From assembly GCA_002436185.1 (NCBI GenBank), contig DJKX01000032.1, forward strand, positions 1-64,000: a DNA stretch of 64,000 nucleotides, given 5' to 3'. The DNA is from Fidelibacterota bacterium UBA6531 (lineage in GTDB: Bacteria; Fidelibacterota; Marinisomatia; Marinisomatales; TCS55). The translations under genes were made by a program, and so were the position numbers. This document shows, one piece after another, positions 54,432-62,280 of the stretch; positions within the stretch are counted from its first letter, which is position 1; each line of letters begins with the position of its first letter. A model generated the notes under the pieces. That model made no database searches. It was not told the DNA's origin and saw only the letters and a list, made by a program, of their open reading frames with translations.

Positions 54432-55483
54432 CAGAGAACATCCGATCCAAAAAGTTTTGGATTATTCGCAATTTGTGCCGCAATTGAGCGATCTATTTTG
54501 CCTTGAGTAACCAATCGCTGCAAATCCTGATCTAATGTTTGCATACCTTCCACTCCGCCGGATTGCATAACAGATTCAATCTGATATATGCGATCTTCAC
54601 GAATTAAATTGCGAATTGCAGTCGTTGCCATCATGACTTCACAGGCAGGAGTTCTGCCCTTACCATCTTTGGTTGGAATAAGTTTTTGAGCAATGACAGC
54701 TTCAAGACTTTCGGACATCATGGAGCGAATTTGGCCTTTTTGGCTTGATGGGAAAATATCGATAATACGATCTACAGCTTTAACTGCACTGGATGTATGC
54801 AATGTCGATAAAACTAAATGGCCTGTTTCTGCAGCTGTTAGAGCCAGGGAAATCGTTTCCAAATCCCGCATTTCACCCACAAGGATTACATCGGGATCTT
54901 CACGGAGAGCCGCACGAAGAGCATTACCAAAACTATGTGTTGTTGCTCCCAATTCCCGCTGGTTGATAAGACTTTGATTGGAATGATGAAAATACTCTAC
55001 AGGATCTTCAACTGTTATAATATGGCATTGACGATTTTGATTAATGTGATCAACCATGGCAGCCAATGTGGTACTTTTACCCGATCCGGTAGGACCTGTA
55101 AGTAAAATTAATCCACGATTTTTCATAGCCAATGTCGCCATAATGGGCGGAATACCCAATTCATCAAAGTTCTTGGGAACTTCAGGAATAGCTCTGAATA
55201 CACATGAAATACCACGAATTTGCTCGAAAAAATTCACACGGAAACGGCCTTTACCATCGATACGATAAGAGAAGTCAATTTCCTTATCTTTTCGAAAAAT
55301 ACCGATTTGATCTTCGTTCATAACCTGAGGCATAACACTACCAATCTGTTCTTCAGTAGTCGCATCCATATTTAGGGGTTTCATGGTGCCATTTATGCGC
55401 ACCATGGGAATTGAACCTGTGCTTATGTGCAAATCGGATGCCCCGCTATCCAGGGCATAAATCAGCATTTCGTCAATTTTCAT
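54431..55483 (-). CDS. pilT: Type IV pilus retraction ATPase PilT
   Basis: The 350-residue hexameric motor has all PilT motifs: GASDLHIS (14-21), Walker A GPTGSGKST (130-138), Asp box ITVEDPVEY, Walker B ILVGEMRDLET, His box GHLVLSTLHT and the diagnostic AIRNLIRE. PilT depolymerises pili and powers twitching motility, attachment and DNA uptake. Three bases separate it from the major pilin gene; it is shared in the operon with the minor pilins. Confidence 0.96.
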   Translation of the reverse strand: MKIDEMLIYALDSGASDLHISTGSIPMVRINGTMKPLNMDATTEEQIGSVMPQVMNEDQIGIFRKDKEIDFSYRIDGKGRFRVNFFEQIRGISCVFRAIPEVPKNFDELGIPPIMATLAMKNRGLILLTGPTGSGKSTTLAAMVDHINQNRQCHIITVEDPVEYFHHSNQSLINQRELGATTHSFGNALRAALREDPDVILVGEMRDLETISLALTAAETGHLVLSTLHTSSAVKAVDRIIDIFPSSQKGQIRSMMSESLEAVIAQKLIPTKDGKGRTPACEVMMATTAIRNLIREDRIYQIESVMQSGGVEGMQTLDQDLQRLVTQGKIDRSIAAQIANNPKLFGSDVL

Positions 55484-55486
55484 AGA

Positions 55487-55906
55487 TTAATCAGCTTCTT
55501 CTTTTGTTCCGTAACCCAAAAATCTGCCACGATCTCGATCATACACAACCCGTCTTCCGGCGCCACCTTTCATTTCTTCAGTACTTTCAGCGGCAATTTG
55601 TCCTCCTTCATCGCTAAAGGAAAGTGTAAATGTCCATTTCAGTTTAGTCGAACGTTCCACTTCCAATTGTCCTCGGCGTTCCATTTCTTCAATATCACTG
55701 GGCCATTCACCATAGGTCTGATAATACATTTTAGCTGCGTTATCGATATTACCGATTACTGATTTAGCTTCAGCAGCATAGGCACTTTTGACATATTCAA
55801 AATACGTCGGCAAAGCAATGGCCGCTAAAATGGCCACTATCACAATTACAACCATGATTTCGATCATGGTAAAACCCTTTTGTTTACGATTTTTTATTAA
55901 CTTCAT
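55487..55906 (-). CDS. pilA: Type IV major pilin (PilA-like)
   Basis: From the ATG at 55906 the product is 139 residues, with leader KQKG and mature N-terminus FTMIEIMVVIVIVAILAAIA (Gly11, Phe +1, Glu +5). A globular domain with AKMYYQTYGEWPSDIEEM follows. I chose 55906 because GGAG lies at 55919-55916, about nine bases before it, whereas the upstream ATG at 55927 has none. The protein ends FLGYGTKEEAD without a cysteine pair. It is first in the pilus operon, as expected for the most abundant subunit, but GspG-like pseudopilin is an alternative. Confidence 0.9.
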   Translation of the reverse strand: MKLIKNRKQKGFTMIEIMVVIVIVAILAAIALPTYFEYVKSAYAAEAKSVIGNIDNAAKMYYQTYGEWPSDIEEMERRGQLEVERSTKLKWTFTLSFSDEGGQIAAESTEEMKGGAGRRVVYDRDRGRFLGYGTKEEAD

Positions 55907-56167
55907 TGAGTTATTCTCCACTCTCATTATTATTAATAATCTTTCTATTTTTATCCTTGGTTAAAACAGGAAATCCAATTATAAAATGATACAGCTTTCC
56001 CATAGTCAATTAAATAACGTCTACTCGATAGGATTTACTTACACAAAATAGATGATTTAATTTGTGTTCTTTTCAAGGGAAAAATGTTCATTTCTTATCT
56101 TAATCTAAATAGAATAATGTGTTTAACTTTGAAATCTATATTTGAATAATAAATCAAGGATTAATCA
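55907..56167. promoter_or_regulatory. Divergent promoter region between pilA and pntAA
   Basis: A 261-bp gene-free stretch between divergent operons. On the minus strand, TATAAT at 55983-55978 lies about 70 bases before the pilA start, with TTGACT at 56009-56004; the 20-base spacer is long for a typical sigma-70 promoter. On the plus strand, AAGGATTA precedes pntAA by about four bases. No hairpin or riboswitch is apparent. Confidence 0.4.
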
Positions 56168-57304
56168 ATGAATGTCGCCATTCTAAAAGAAACTCTCCCT
56201 GGTGAAAACCGTGTTGCTGCCATACCAGCCACAGTCAAAGAAATGGTAAAAAACGGTATGAAGGTTCTCGTTGAATCCGGAGCTGGAGAAAATTCTCATA
56301 TTTCAAATGATGAGTATAAAAATACCGGAGCAGAGATTGTTTCAGATCGGGCAAATTTATTAACCAATACAGATCTTATTTTAAAAGTTGCTCCGGCTGA
56401 ATTGGACGAAATTGACATGATGAAAGATGGAACTGTATACGTGTCATTTTTCCAAACAACAATTCAGACCGAACATGTTAAAAAATTAGTGAATAAAAAT
56501 ATATCCGCATTTTCCATGCATCTCATTCCACGTACAACATTGGCTCAAAGTATGGATGCATTGAGTTCCCAAAGCAATATTGCCGGTTATAAAGCCGTTT
56601 TACTCGGTGCAGCGCACTTGAGTGTATACATGCCCCTTCTTATGACAGCCGCCGGCACTATTCCTCCGGCAAAAGTACTTATTTTAGGTGCAGGGGTTGC
56701 CGGACTGCAAGCCATCGCCACAGCGAAACGACTCGGTGCCCAAGTGGAAGCATTTGATGTCCGGCCTGTGGTTAAAGAACAAGTGGAAAGCTTAGGTGCA
56801 AAATTTGTAGAAGTTGAATCTGACGAAGAAGACGGCGTTGGCGAAGGGGGATATGCAAAAGAAACATCAGAAGATTATAAACAGCGTCAACAACAGCTCA
56901 TTAAAGAACATATTGCAAAATCCGATATGGTCATAACAACAGCATTAATTCCCGGAAGACCGGCTCCTGTGTTAATTCCTGATGAAATGGTACAAGGAAT
57001 GAAACATGGGTCTGTTATTATGGATCTTGCTGCAGAAAATGGTGGAAATTGTGAATTGACAACTCCGGATGAAGTCACAATTTCCCACGGAGTAATAATC
57101 GATGGATCATTAAATCTGCCTGCAACGATGCCTACCCACGCATCTCAACTTTATGCAAAAAATATCATTACGTTTGTGAAGCATCTTTGCCCTGAAGGTG
57201 AAATTAAAATGGACTTGGAAGATGAAATTATTTCCGGAGCTCTCTTTGCTCATAGAGGCGAAATCACTCACGAACCCACTAAAGAAGCATTAAACAAATC
57301 ATAA
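56168..57304 (+). CDS. pntAA: NAD(P) transhydrogenase subunit alpha, soluble part
   Basis: The 378-residue NAD(H)-binding domain I of the proton-translocating transhydrogenase, which uses the proton gradient to pass hydride from NADH to NADP+. It starts with AILKETLPGENRVAAIPATV and contains the Rossmann motif LGAGVAGLQAIATAKRLGAQ (about 176-195) and the RQQQLIKEHIAKSDMVITTALIPGRPAP region, given in parts. The alpha chain is split here into separate soluble and membrane proteins, as in Rhodospirillum. ATG preceded by AAGGA. First gene of a three-gene operon. Confidence 0.96.
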   Translation: MNVAILKETLPGENRVAAIPATVKEMVKNGMKVLVESGAGENSHISNDEYKNTGAEIVSDRANLLTNTDLILKVAPAELDEIDMMKDGTVYVSFFQTTIQTEHVKKLVNKNISAFSMHLIPRTTLAQSMDALSSQSNIAGYKAVLLGAAHLSVYMPLLMTAAGTIPPAKVLILGAGVAGLQAIATAKRLGAQVEAFDVRPVVKEQVESLGAKFVEVESDEEDGVGEGGYAKETSEDYKQRQQQLIKEHIAKSDMVITTALIPGRPAPVLIPDEMVQGMKHGSVIMDLAAENGGNCELTTPDEVTISHGVIIDGSLNLPATMPTHASQLYAKNIITFVKHLCPEGEIKMDLEDEIISGALFAHRGEITHEPTKEALNKS

Positions 57305-57316
57305 GGATATAATCCA

Positions 57317-57589
57317 ATGGATATGATTAATATTTTTACCGTTTTCATTCTGGCAATATTTGTCGGTTTTGAAATTATTACCAAAGTCCCTCCCACTCTT
57401 CACACTCCGTTAATGTCCGGTTCAAATGCCATTTCCGGCATAGCTATTGTGGGTGCGATTATCGCCACAAAAGTGGGTGGTGAATTGGGAACCTGGCTTG
57501 GACTCATAGCTGTCATTTTTGCTACGGTCAATGTTGTGGGCGGATTTATGGTCACTGACCGAATGCTCAAAATGTTTAAGCGGAAATAG
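57317..57589 (+). CDS. pntAB: NAD(P) transhydrogenase subunit alpha, membrane part
   Basis: A 90-residue membrane protein with about three helices and the family stretch GFEIITKVPPTLHTPLMSG (about 17-35), then SGIAIVGAIIA and FATVNVVGGFMVTDRML. It forms part of the proton channel with pntB. It starts 12 bp after pntAA and ends nine bases before pntB. Confidence 0.94.
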   Translation: MDMINIFTVFILAIFVGFEIITKVPPTLHTPLMSGSNAISGIAIVGAIIATKVGGELGTWLGLIAVIFATVNVVGGFMVTDRMLKMFKRK

Positions 57590-57598
57590 GGGCTGATA

Positions 57599-58969
57599 AT
57601 GGAATACACAAATATCGCATACGTTCTCGCAGCTATTCTATTCATCCTGGGTATAAAGCGTTTAAGTTCACCGAAAACAGCCCGGAGCGGCAATACAATT
57701 GCATCTGTGGGGATGCTCATCGCCATTGTTGCCACCCTTGTTTCTTACGATCTATTGGATTTTCAAACCATTGCTATTGGTATGATTATCGGAGCGATTA
57801 TTGGCGCCTTTTTTGCTATCAAAGTAGAAATGACACAAATGCCTCAAATGGTTGCCATTTTCAATGGGTTTGGCGGCGGAGCTTCCGCATTGGTGGCAGC
57901 TGCGGAATATTTCAATCCTGCCAATCCTTCCACATTCAATTCATCCACGATTGCCATCAGTGTATTTGTAGGTACTTTAACATTTACCGGAAGCTTCATC
58001 GCTTTCGGAAAACTTCAAGGGTTTATTAGCGGACAACCTATTGTCTTCCCCGGTCAAAAAATATTGAATGGGCTTATTGCCATGTCTATTATTTTTCTGG
58101 GAGTTTATACCGTATCCATGGGAGCAGAAGCTGACCCGTATTTTTACGGTTTAGTCGCCCTTGCTGCTTTAATTGGAATTACTTTAACCATTCCCATCGG
58201 TGGCGCGGATATGCCTGTTGTTATATCACTGCTTAATTCCTATTCAGGTGTTGCCGCAGCTGCCACCGGTTTTGTGCTTATGAATAACGGTTTGATTATT
58301 TCCGGTGCATTGGTTGGTGCTTCCGGATTGATTCTAACCAATATTATGTGCAAGGGAATGAACAGATCTTTAGCAAATGTGATATTTGGTGCGGTTGGAT
58401 TAACACAGGAAACATCTGGCGAAAGTGGTAAACAAATCCAGGTTAAAAGTGCTTCTACTGAAGAAGCAGCCATGATTCTGGAAGCAGCAGAAAAAATTAT
58501 CGTTGTACCCGGCTATGGACTTGCTGTTGCCCAGGCACAACATGCTATTCGTGAAGTTGCTGACTTTTTAGAAAACATGGGCAAAAAAGTCTTATATGCA
58601 ATACATCCCGTTGCCGGCCGTATGCCCGGACATATGAATGTTCTTTTGGCCGAAGCAAACGTACCATATGAACAATTACTTGATTTAGACCAGGTCAACC
58701 CTGAATTTGAAGATTGCGATGTGGCCATTGTTTTAGGTGCAAATGATGTGGTAAACCCTGCCGCGCGACATGACACCGGAAGTCCCATTTACGGCATGCC
58801 CATATTGGATGTTGACAAGTCAAAAACTGTTCTTGTTAACAAACGTACCATGAACCCCGGGTTTGCCGGAATACAAAATGAGTTATTCGGTTTTGATAAT
58901 ACACTCATGGTCTTTGGCGATGCCAAAGCGATGCTGACGGATCTTCATAAAGATCTTAAAGAACTGTAA
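57599..58969 (+). CDS. pntB: NAD(P) transhydrogenase subunit beta
   Basis: The 456-residue protein has about eight to nine membrane helices (ending near residue 265) and an NADP(H)-binding domain III with VPGYGLAVAQAQHAI (about 302-316), HPVAGRMPGHMNVLLAEA (338-355), VIVLGANDVVNPAA-like VAIVLGANDVVNPAARHD and the closing NPGFAGIQNELF. It completes the proton-pumping enzyme that supplies NADPH. The gene ends about 100 bases before msrA; a weak A+T-rich inverted repeat lies in that gap. Confidence 0.96.
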   Translation: MEYTNIAYVLAAILFILGIKRLSSPKTARSGNTIASVGMLIAIVATLVSYDLLDFQTIAIGMIIGAIIGAFFAIKVEMTQMPQMVAIFNGFGGGASALVAAAEYFNPANPSTFNSSTIAISVFVGTLTFTGSFIAFGKLQGFISGQPIVFPGQKILNGLIAMSIIFLGVYTVSMGAEADPYFYGLVALAALIGITLTIPIGGADMPVVISLLNSYSGVAAAATGFVLMNNGLIISGALVGASGLILTNIMCKGMNRSLANVIFGAVGLTQETSGESGKQIQVKSASTEEAAMILEAAEKIIVVPGYGLAVAQAQHAIREVADFLENMGKKVLYAIHPVAGRMPGHMNVLLAEANVPYEQLLDLDQVNPEFEDCDVAIVLGANDVVNPAARHDTGSPIYGMPILDVDKSKTVLVNKRTMNPGFAGIQNELFGFDNTLMVFGDAKAMLTDLHKDLKEL

Positions 58970-59072
58970 ATTCTATAAGTGATTTTTAAAGTCTTTTGCA
59001 TATTAAAACATAAATTGTAAAACAATTTTACTCATCACTGCGTAGTATTTTTTATAACTTCTATTATAGAAA

Positions 59073-59633
59073 ATGATTAAGCACATCTTTTTATTAATAT
59101 TTTTAGGAGCACATCTTATGTCTGGGGAAAATGAAACAATAGTCCTTGGTGCTGGCTGTTTTTGGTGCGTAGAAGCTGTATTTGAGCGCATTGACGGAGT
59201 GACGGAAGTAGAAGCAGGGTATTCCAACGGTCACACTGAAAACCCTACCTATGAAGAGGTATGCAACGGAAATACCGGCTACGCCGAAGTTGCCAAGATT
59301 ACTTTTGAACCCCAGCGTATAAAATTAAGTGAAATCCTGGATACGTTCTGGCTGGCGCATGATCCAACCACGCTAAATCGCCAGGGAGCGGATATTGGAA
59401 CTCAATACCGATCAGGGATCTATTTTATTTCTGAAGAACAAAAATCCATTGCTGAATCATCATTGCACCTTGCCCAAGAATCATTCAACGGAAAGATCGT
59501 TACAGAAATACTTCCCCTGGAAAAATATACAGTAGCAGAAGATTATCATCAGGATTACTACAACAATAATACAAATGTACCGTTCTGTACATTTGTAATT
59601 ACACCAAAATTAAAAAAGCTGAAACTGGAATAA
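59073..59633 (+). CDS. msrA: Exported peptide methionine sulfoxide reductase MsrA
   Basis: MsrA reduces methionine-S-sulfoxide in damaged proteins. The 186-residue product has the active site GAGCFWCVEAVFE (catalytic cysteine in GCFWC; cysteine follows where glycine or threonine is commoner), AGYSNGHTENPTYEEVC, TGYAEV, FWLAHDPTTLNRQGADIGTQYRS, given in parts, and EDYHQDYY. The N-terminus is a hydrophobic signal (HIFLLIFLGAHLMSG), so it probably acts in the periplasm. It has its own 100-bp upstream gap and is convergent with the TonB receptor. Confidence 0.94.
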   Translation: MIKHIFLLIFLGAHLMSGENETIVLGAGCFWCVEAVFERIDGVTEVEAGYSNGHTENPTYEEVCNGNTGYAEVAKITFEPQRIKLSEILDTFWLAHDPTTLNRQGADIGTQYRSGIYFISEEQKSIAESSLHLAQESFNGKIVTEILPLEKYTVAEDYHQDYYNNNTNVPFCTFVITPKLKKLKLE

Positions 59634-59710
59634 GGAAAATATAGTTAAAGTTATACTTTATATATTTGATATATAAATCTATTATTATTTAATTTATAAT
59701 GATTATTATT

Positions 59711-62059
59711 CTAGTTAAAATAATAATCAATCATTATCCCGAAATGAGCTGGATCGCCAAAACTGATATATTTTCTATCCGGATATTCGTGGTCTTGGAG
59801 ATCTTCGTTCCAAATAGGCTCCAACCCAAAATAAAATCCCCTTGTTGCATAACGGGTATCTAAAATATTCCTCCCCCATAATTTTATTTTAAAGGGTCCA
59901 AATCCATATCCAATATGTCCATTGAGCAATTGATACGGATCAGATATTTCATCGTGGCTGTCTGAAAAATAGAATTTATCCTTACCCGTCAACTCTAATT
60001 TTCCAAAAAACCCTTTATCATTTTCATAATCCACGGTAAAACTGAAAGAATATTTTGGAGCATGGGCTGCTTCCCTTCCCCCTAATGTTGACACCACTCC
60101 AGAGTCAGATTCAAACGTAAAGGCATCCACGCGTGTGTTCAATAAACCTAAAGATCCTGAAAAAGATAGATATGAATTCAATTTATAGACCCCATCCAGT
60201 TCCAGTCCACTTAATGAACCGGTAGTTGCATTTGCTGTATAAAAAATAAAACTATTGGGGTCTCCCTCCTGCTGCTGACTGGAAATGGACACTTGTTGAT
60301 CCAATCGGTTGGCTATGAATGCTGAAAGATGGAATGAATATTTCTTCGTAAATCTTCGCAGACCAATTTCATAATTGATCATATATTCAGGATCAAATCG
60401 ACGGTTTTCTTCTGATAACAACGGATGCTGGTTCACTCCACTTGCTTTATATCCCCTGGAAATACTTCCAAATACATTCATTTGGTCATCAATCAAATAT
60501 TGCAAAGCTAGTTTACCGCCAAATAGTTCATGGTCAATATCAAATGAGACTGTATCCAATGGTGCCAAATCATACATATACCAGTCGAAATAGCTGGCAG
60601 TTCCAACATAACTGATTTCATTGCTTTCTTTGCGTACATTAGTTAAAATTTTCAATCTATTGGTTATGTGTTTATCTATTTGTCCATAAATGGCCGATAC
60701 ATTGAAAGAAAAAGTACTTTTAGCCAATGCTGCATCCCCGCCATATAGCCATCCCACTGCATTATCAGTCTCTTCCAGGGATTTTGTATAATATCCAACA
60801 ACTACATCTCCATAATTCATTCTGCCTTCTATTGTTTGGTTGGATCTTGTGCGGGCAGTGCTATCGAAAAATTCATATTTCCAATAAGTAACATTGGGAT
60901 CAAAATAATACGGTTCCTGCAGCCAGTAATCATCGTTGCCCCAATCGCCGTCATAAGAATGAATCAAATCTGTATTAGAGTTTGAAAGTATAAATGCAGC
61001 GTTCATTTTCCCTTTTGTATAATTTGCTCTAAAAGAATATGCATTTGTTTCCTGACTGTCTTCTCCTTGTTGATTTGTATACGTAATAAGATCTGTATTA
61101 TTATCAGGTGCCCAGGCGTCATACTTATTATCAAGAACAGCTCTGAATGCGGTCAATATAGTTTGAAAATTTTCATTCGGTTGAAAAAGAAGTTTTTCAC
61201 GAATATAATTCTCTTTTCGTCCATTCGTATTGGTTTTGTCCAAAAATGTGTTTGTTCGAAAACCGTCACTAGTATCATCTCCCCAAGCCACTCTTAATGC
61301 CAACATTTTACCCAAAGGGATATTTAACATAAAATTATTTCGAATCAAATTATCAGTACCATTTGAATATTTAAAACTACTTTGAAAACGATGAGTTGGA
61401 TTAGCCGAACTTAAGCTTATTAGACCCGCTAAAGCATTGGGGCCATACATGGCTGATTGAGGTCCTTTAAATACTTCCACTTGCTCCAAATCATAGAGCA
61501 GCCCAGCCATACCCAATCCGCTCAAATCAATATCATCTATCACAAATCCAACAGAAAAATTGGGTGGTCCTTCAGCAAAATAATGACTGCGCTCACCAAT
61601 ACCGCGAATCTGAAAATACCGTGGACGGCTAGTTCCTCCTGCTGCATTCAAATTTGGAATAGTTTCCATGATATCCTGGAAATGATTTCCGTCCGTTCTT
61701 CGAATCTTTTCCTTATCAAATACGGTTACACTTGATGTTGAACGCTGTAGAGCTTCTTGTCTCAACCCACCCTGAACAATAATTTCGTTACTCTTTATTA
61801 CAAGAGGTTTTAATTCGATAATCATTTCCATTTCTGCGAAAATCATAATTTTAGAGTATCCTATATGGGAGATGGTTAATTGCTCTCCAACTGGTACATC
61901 CAAAAAAAATCGGCCATTTTCGTCTGTTGCAGTACCATTCTCTTTGCTTGTTATATTTACGCTTGCTAATGGTTGTGTTGTTTCAGCATCAATTACTATA
62001 CCGCTAACTTGCGGGTGAAGCAATGCAGATGCGAAAAGTAAAATTAGTGTGTGTTTCAT
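59711..62059 (-). CDS. TonB-dependent outer-membrane receptor, probable thiamin-class importer
   Basis: The 782-residue protein has a signal peptide (about 1-19), a carboxypeptidase-regulatory-like domain (about 20-90; GIVIDAETTQPLASVNI), a plug (about 108-230; SVTVFDKEKIRRTDGNHFQD, FKGPQSAMYGPNALAGLISL) and a 22-strand barrel with TonB-receptor-like closing strands, ending YYFN. The ATG at 62059 follows AGGA six bases upstream, within the 3' end of a TPP riboswitch. This regulation makes uptake of thiamin or a precursor the most likely role, as for the riboswitch-linked Omr1-type receptors; the plug alone would not tell. Confidence 0.93.
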   Translation of the reverse strand: MKHTLILLFASALLHPQVSGIVIDAETTQPLASVNITSKENGTATDENGRFFLDVPVGEQLTISHIGYSKIMIFAEMEMIIELKPLVIKSNEIIVQGGLRQEALQRSTSSVTVFDKEKIRRTDGNHFQDIMETIPNLNAAGGTSRPRYFQIRGIGERSHYFAEGPPNFSVGFVIDDIDLSGLGMAGLLYDLEQVEVFKGPQSAMYGPNALAGLISLSSANPTHRFQSSFKYSNGTDNLIRNNFMLNIPLGKMLALRVAWGDDTSDGFRTNTFLDKTNTNGRKENYIREKLLFQPNENFQTILTAFRAVLDNKYDAWAPDNNTDLITYTNQQGEDSQETNAYSFRANYTKGKMNAAFILSNSNTDLIHSYDGDWGNDDYWLQEPYYFDPNVTYWKYEFFDSTARTRSNQTIEGRMNYGDVVVGYYTKSLEETDNAVGWLYGGDAALAKSTFSFNVSAIYGQIDKHITNRLKILTNVRKESNEISYVGTASYFDWYMYDLAPLDTVSFDIDHELFGGKLALQYLIDDQMNVFGSISRGYKASGVNQHPLLSEENRRFDPEYMINYEIGLRRFTKKYSFHLSAFIANRLDQQVSISSQQQEGDPNSFIFYTANATTGSLSGLELDGVYKLNSYLSFSGSLGLLNTRVDAFTFESDSGVVSTLGGREAAHAPKYSFSFTVDYENDKGFFGKLELTGKDKFYFSDSHDEISDPYQLLNGHIGYGFGPFKIKLWGRNILDTRYATRGFYFGLEPIWNEDLQDHEYPDRKYISFGDPAHFGIMIDYYFN

Positions 62060-62061
62060 AA

Positions 62062-62142
62062 TCCTTCCTACGCTGGTATTACCCAGATCAGGTTCACGGG
62101 TGTTTTCTCAGCAATTCCATCAAGTCGGAAAAGCACCCCAAT
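62062..62142 (-). promoter_or_regulatory. TPP (THI-box) riboswitch
   Basis: On the minus strand the leader reads GGGGTGC (62139-62133), then GCTGAGAAAACACCC, TGAACCTGATCTGGGTAATACC as successive parts, and AGCGTAGGAA. These are the conserved TPP-aptamer elements: the CTGAGA bulge, ACCTGATCTGG, and TAATACCAGCGTAGGAA. The 3' end reaches the ribosome binding site of the TonB receptor (AGGA at 62069-62066), so control is probably by hiding the site when thiamin pyrophosphate is bound. Confidence 0.96.
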
Positions 62143-62181
62143 CGATGATTGAATTTACAAACAAACTATTAAAAATGATTA

Positions 62182-62208
62182 ATTGATTGTCGATCAGGTT
62201 CAATCAAT
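62182..62208. repeat. Inverted repeat in the receptor/OPT divergent region
   Basis: ATTGATTG (62182-62189) and CAATCAAT (62201-62208) form an 8-bp inverted repeat with an 11-base loop, in the gap between the riboswitch and the OPT gene. It could be an operator or a weak hairpin; A+T-rich sequence makes chance plausible. Confidence 0.35.
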
Positions 62209-62280
62209 CATTCAATCACACTCCTTGCTGAGCACATCCTTTTAATTCTATTTTCGCCAACAACAAATGATAGGATTCTA

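Noticed and set aside
55978..56009. TTGACT-N20-TATAAT as a firm pilA promoter
   Set aside because: The spacer is about three bases too long for a standard promoter and FCB bacteria often use different elements; kept only as a tentative note.
59000..59030. AAATTG / CAATTT inverted repeat after pntB
   Set aside because: Six-base A+T-rich stem without a convincing T tract; chance is likely in this composition.
59701..59728. Hairpin GATTATTATT / AATAATAATC at the end of the TonB receptor gene
   Set aside because: Composed only of A/T pairs apart from the closing pair, and partly coding; too weak to call a terminator for msrA or the receptor.
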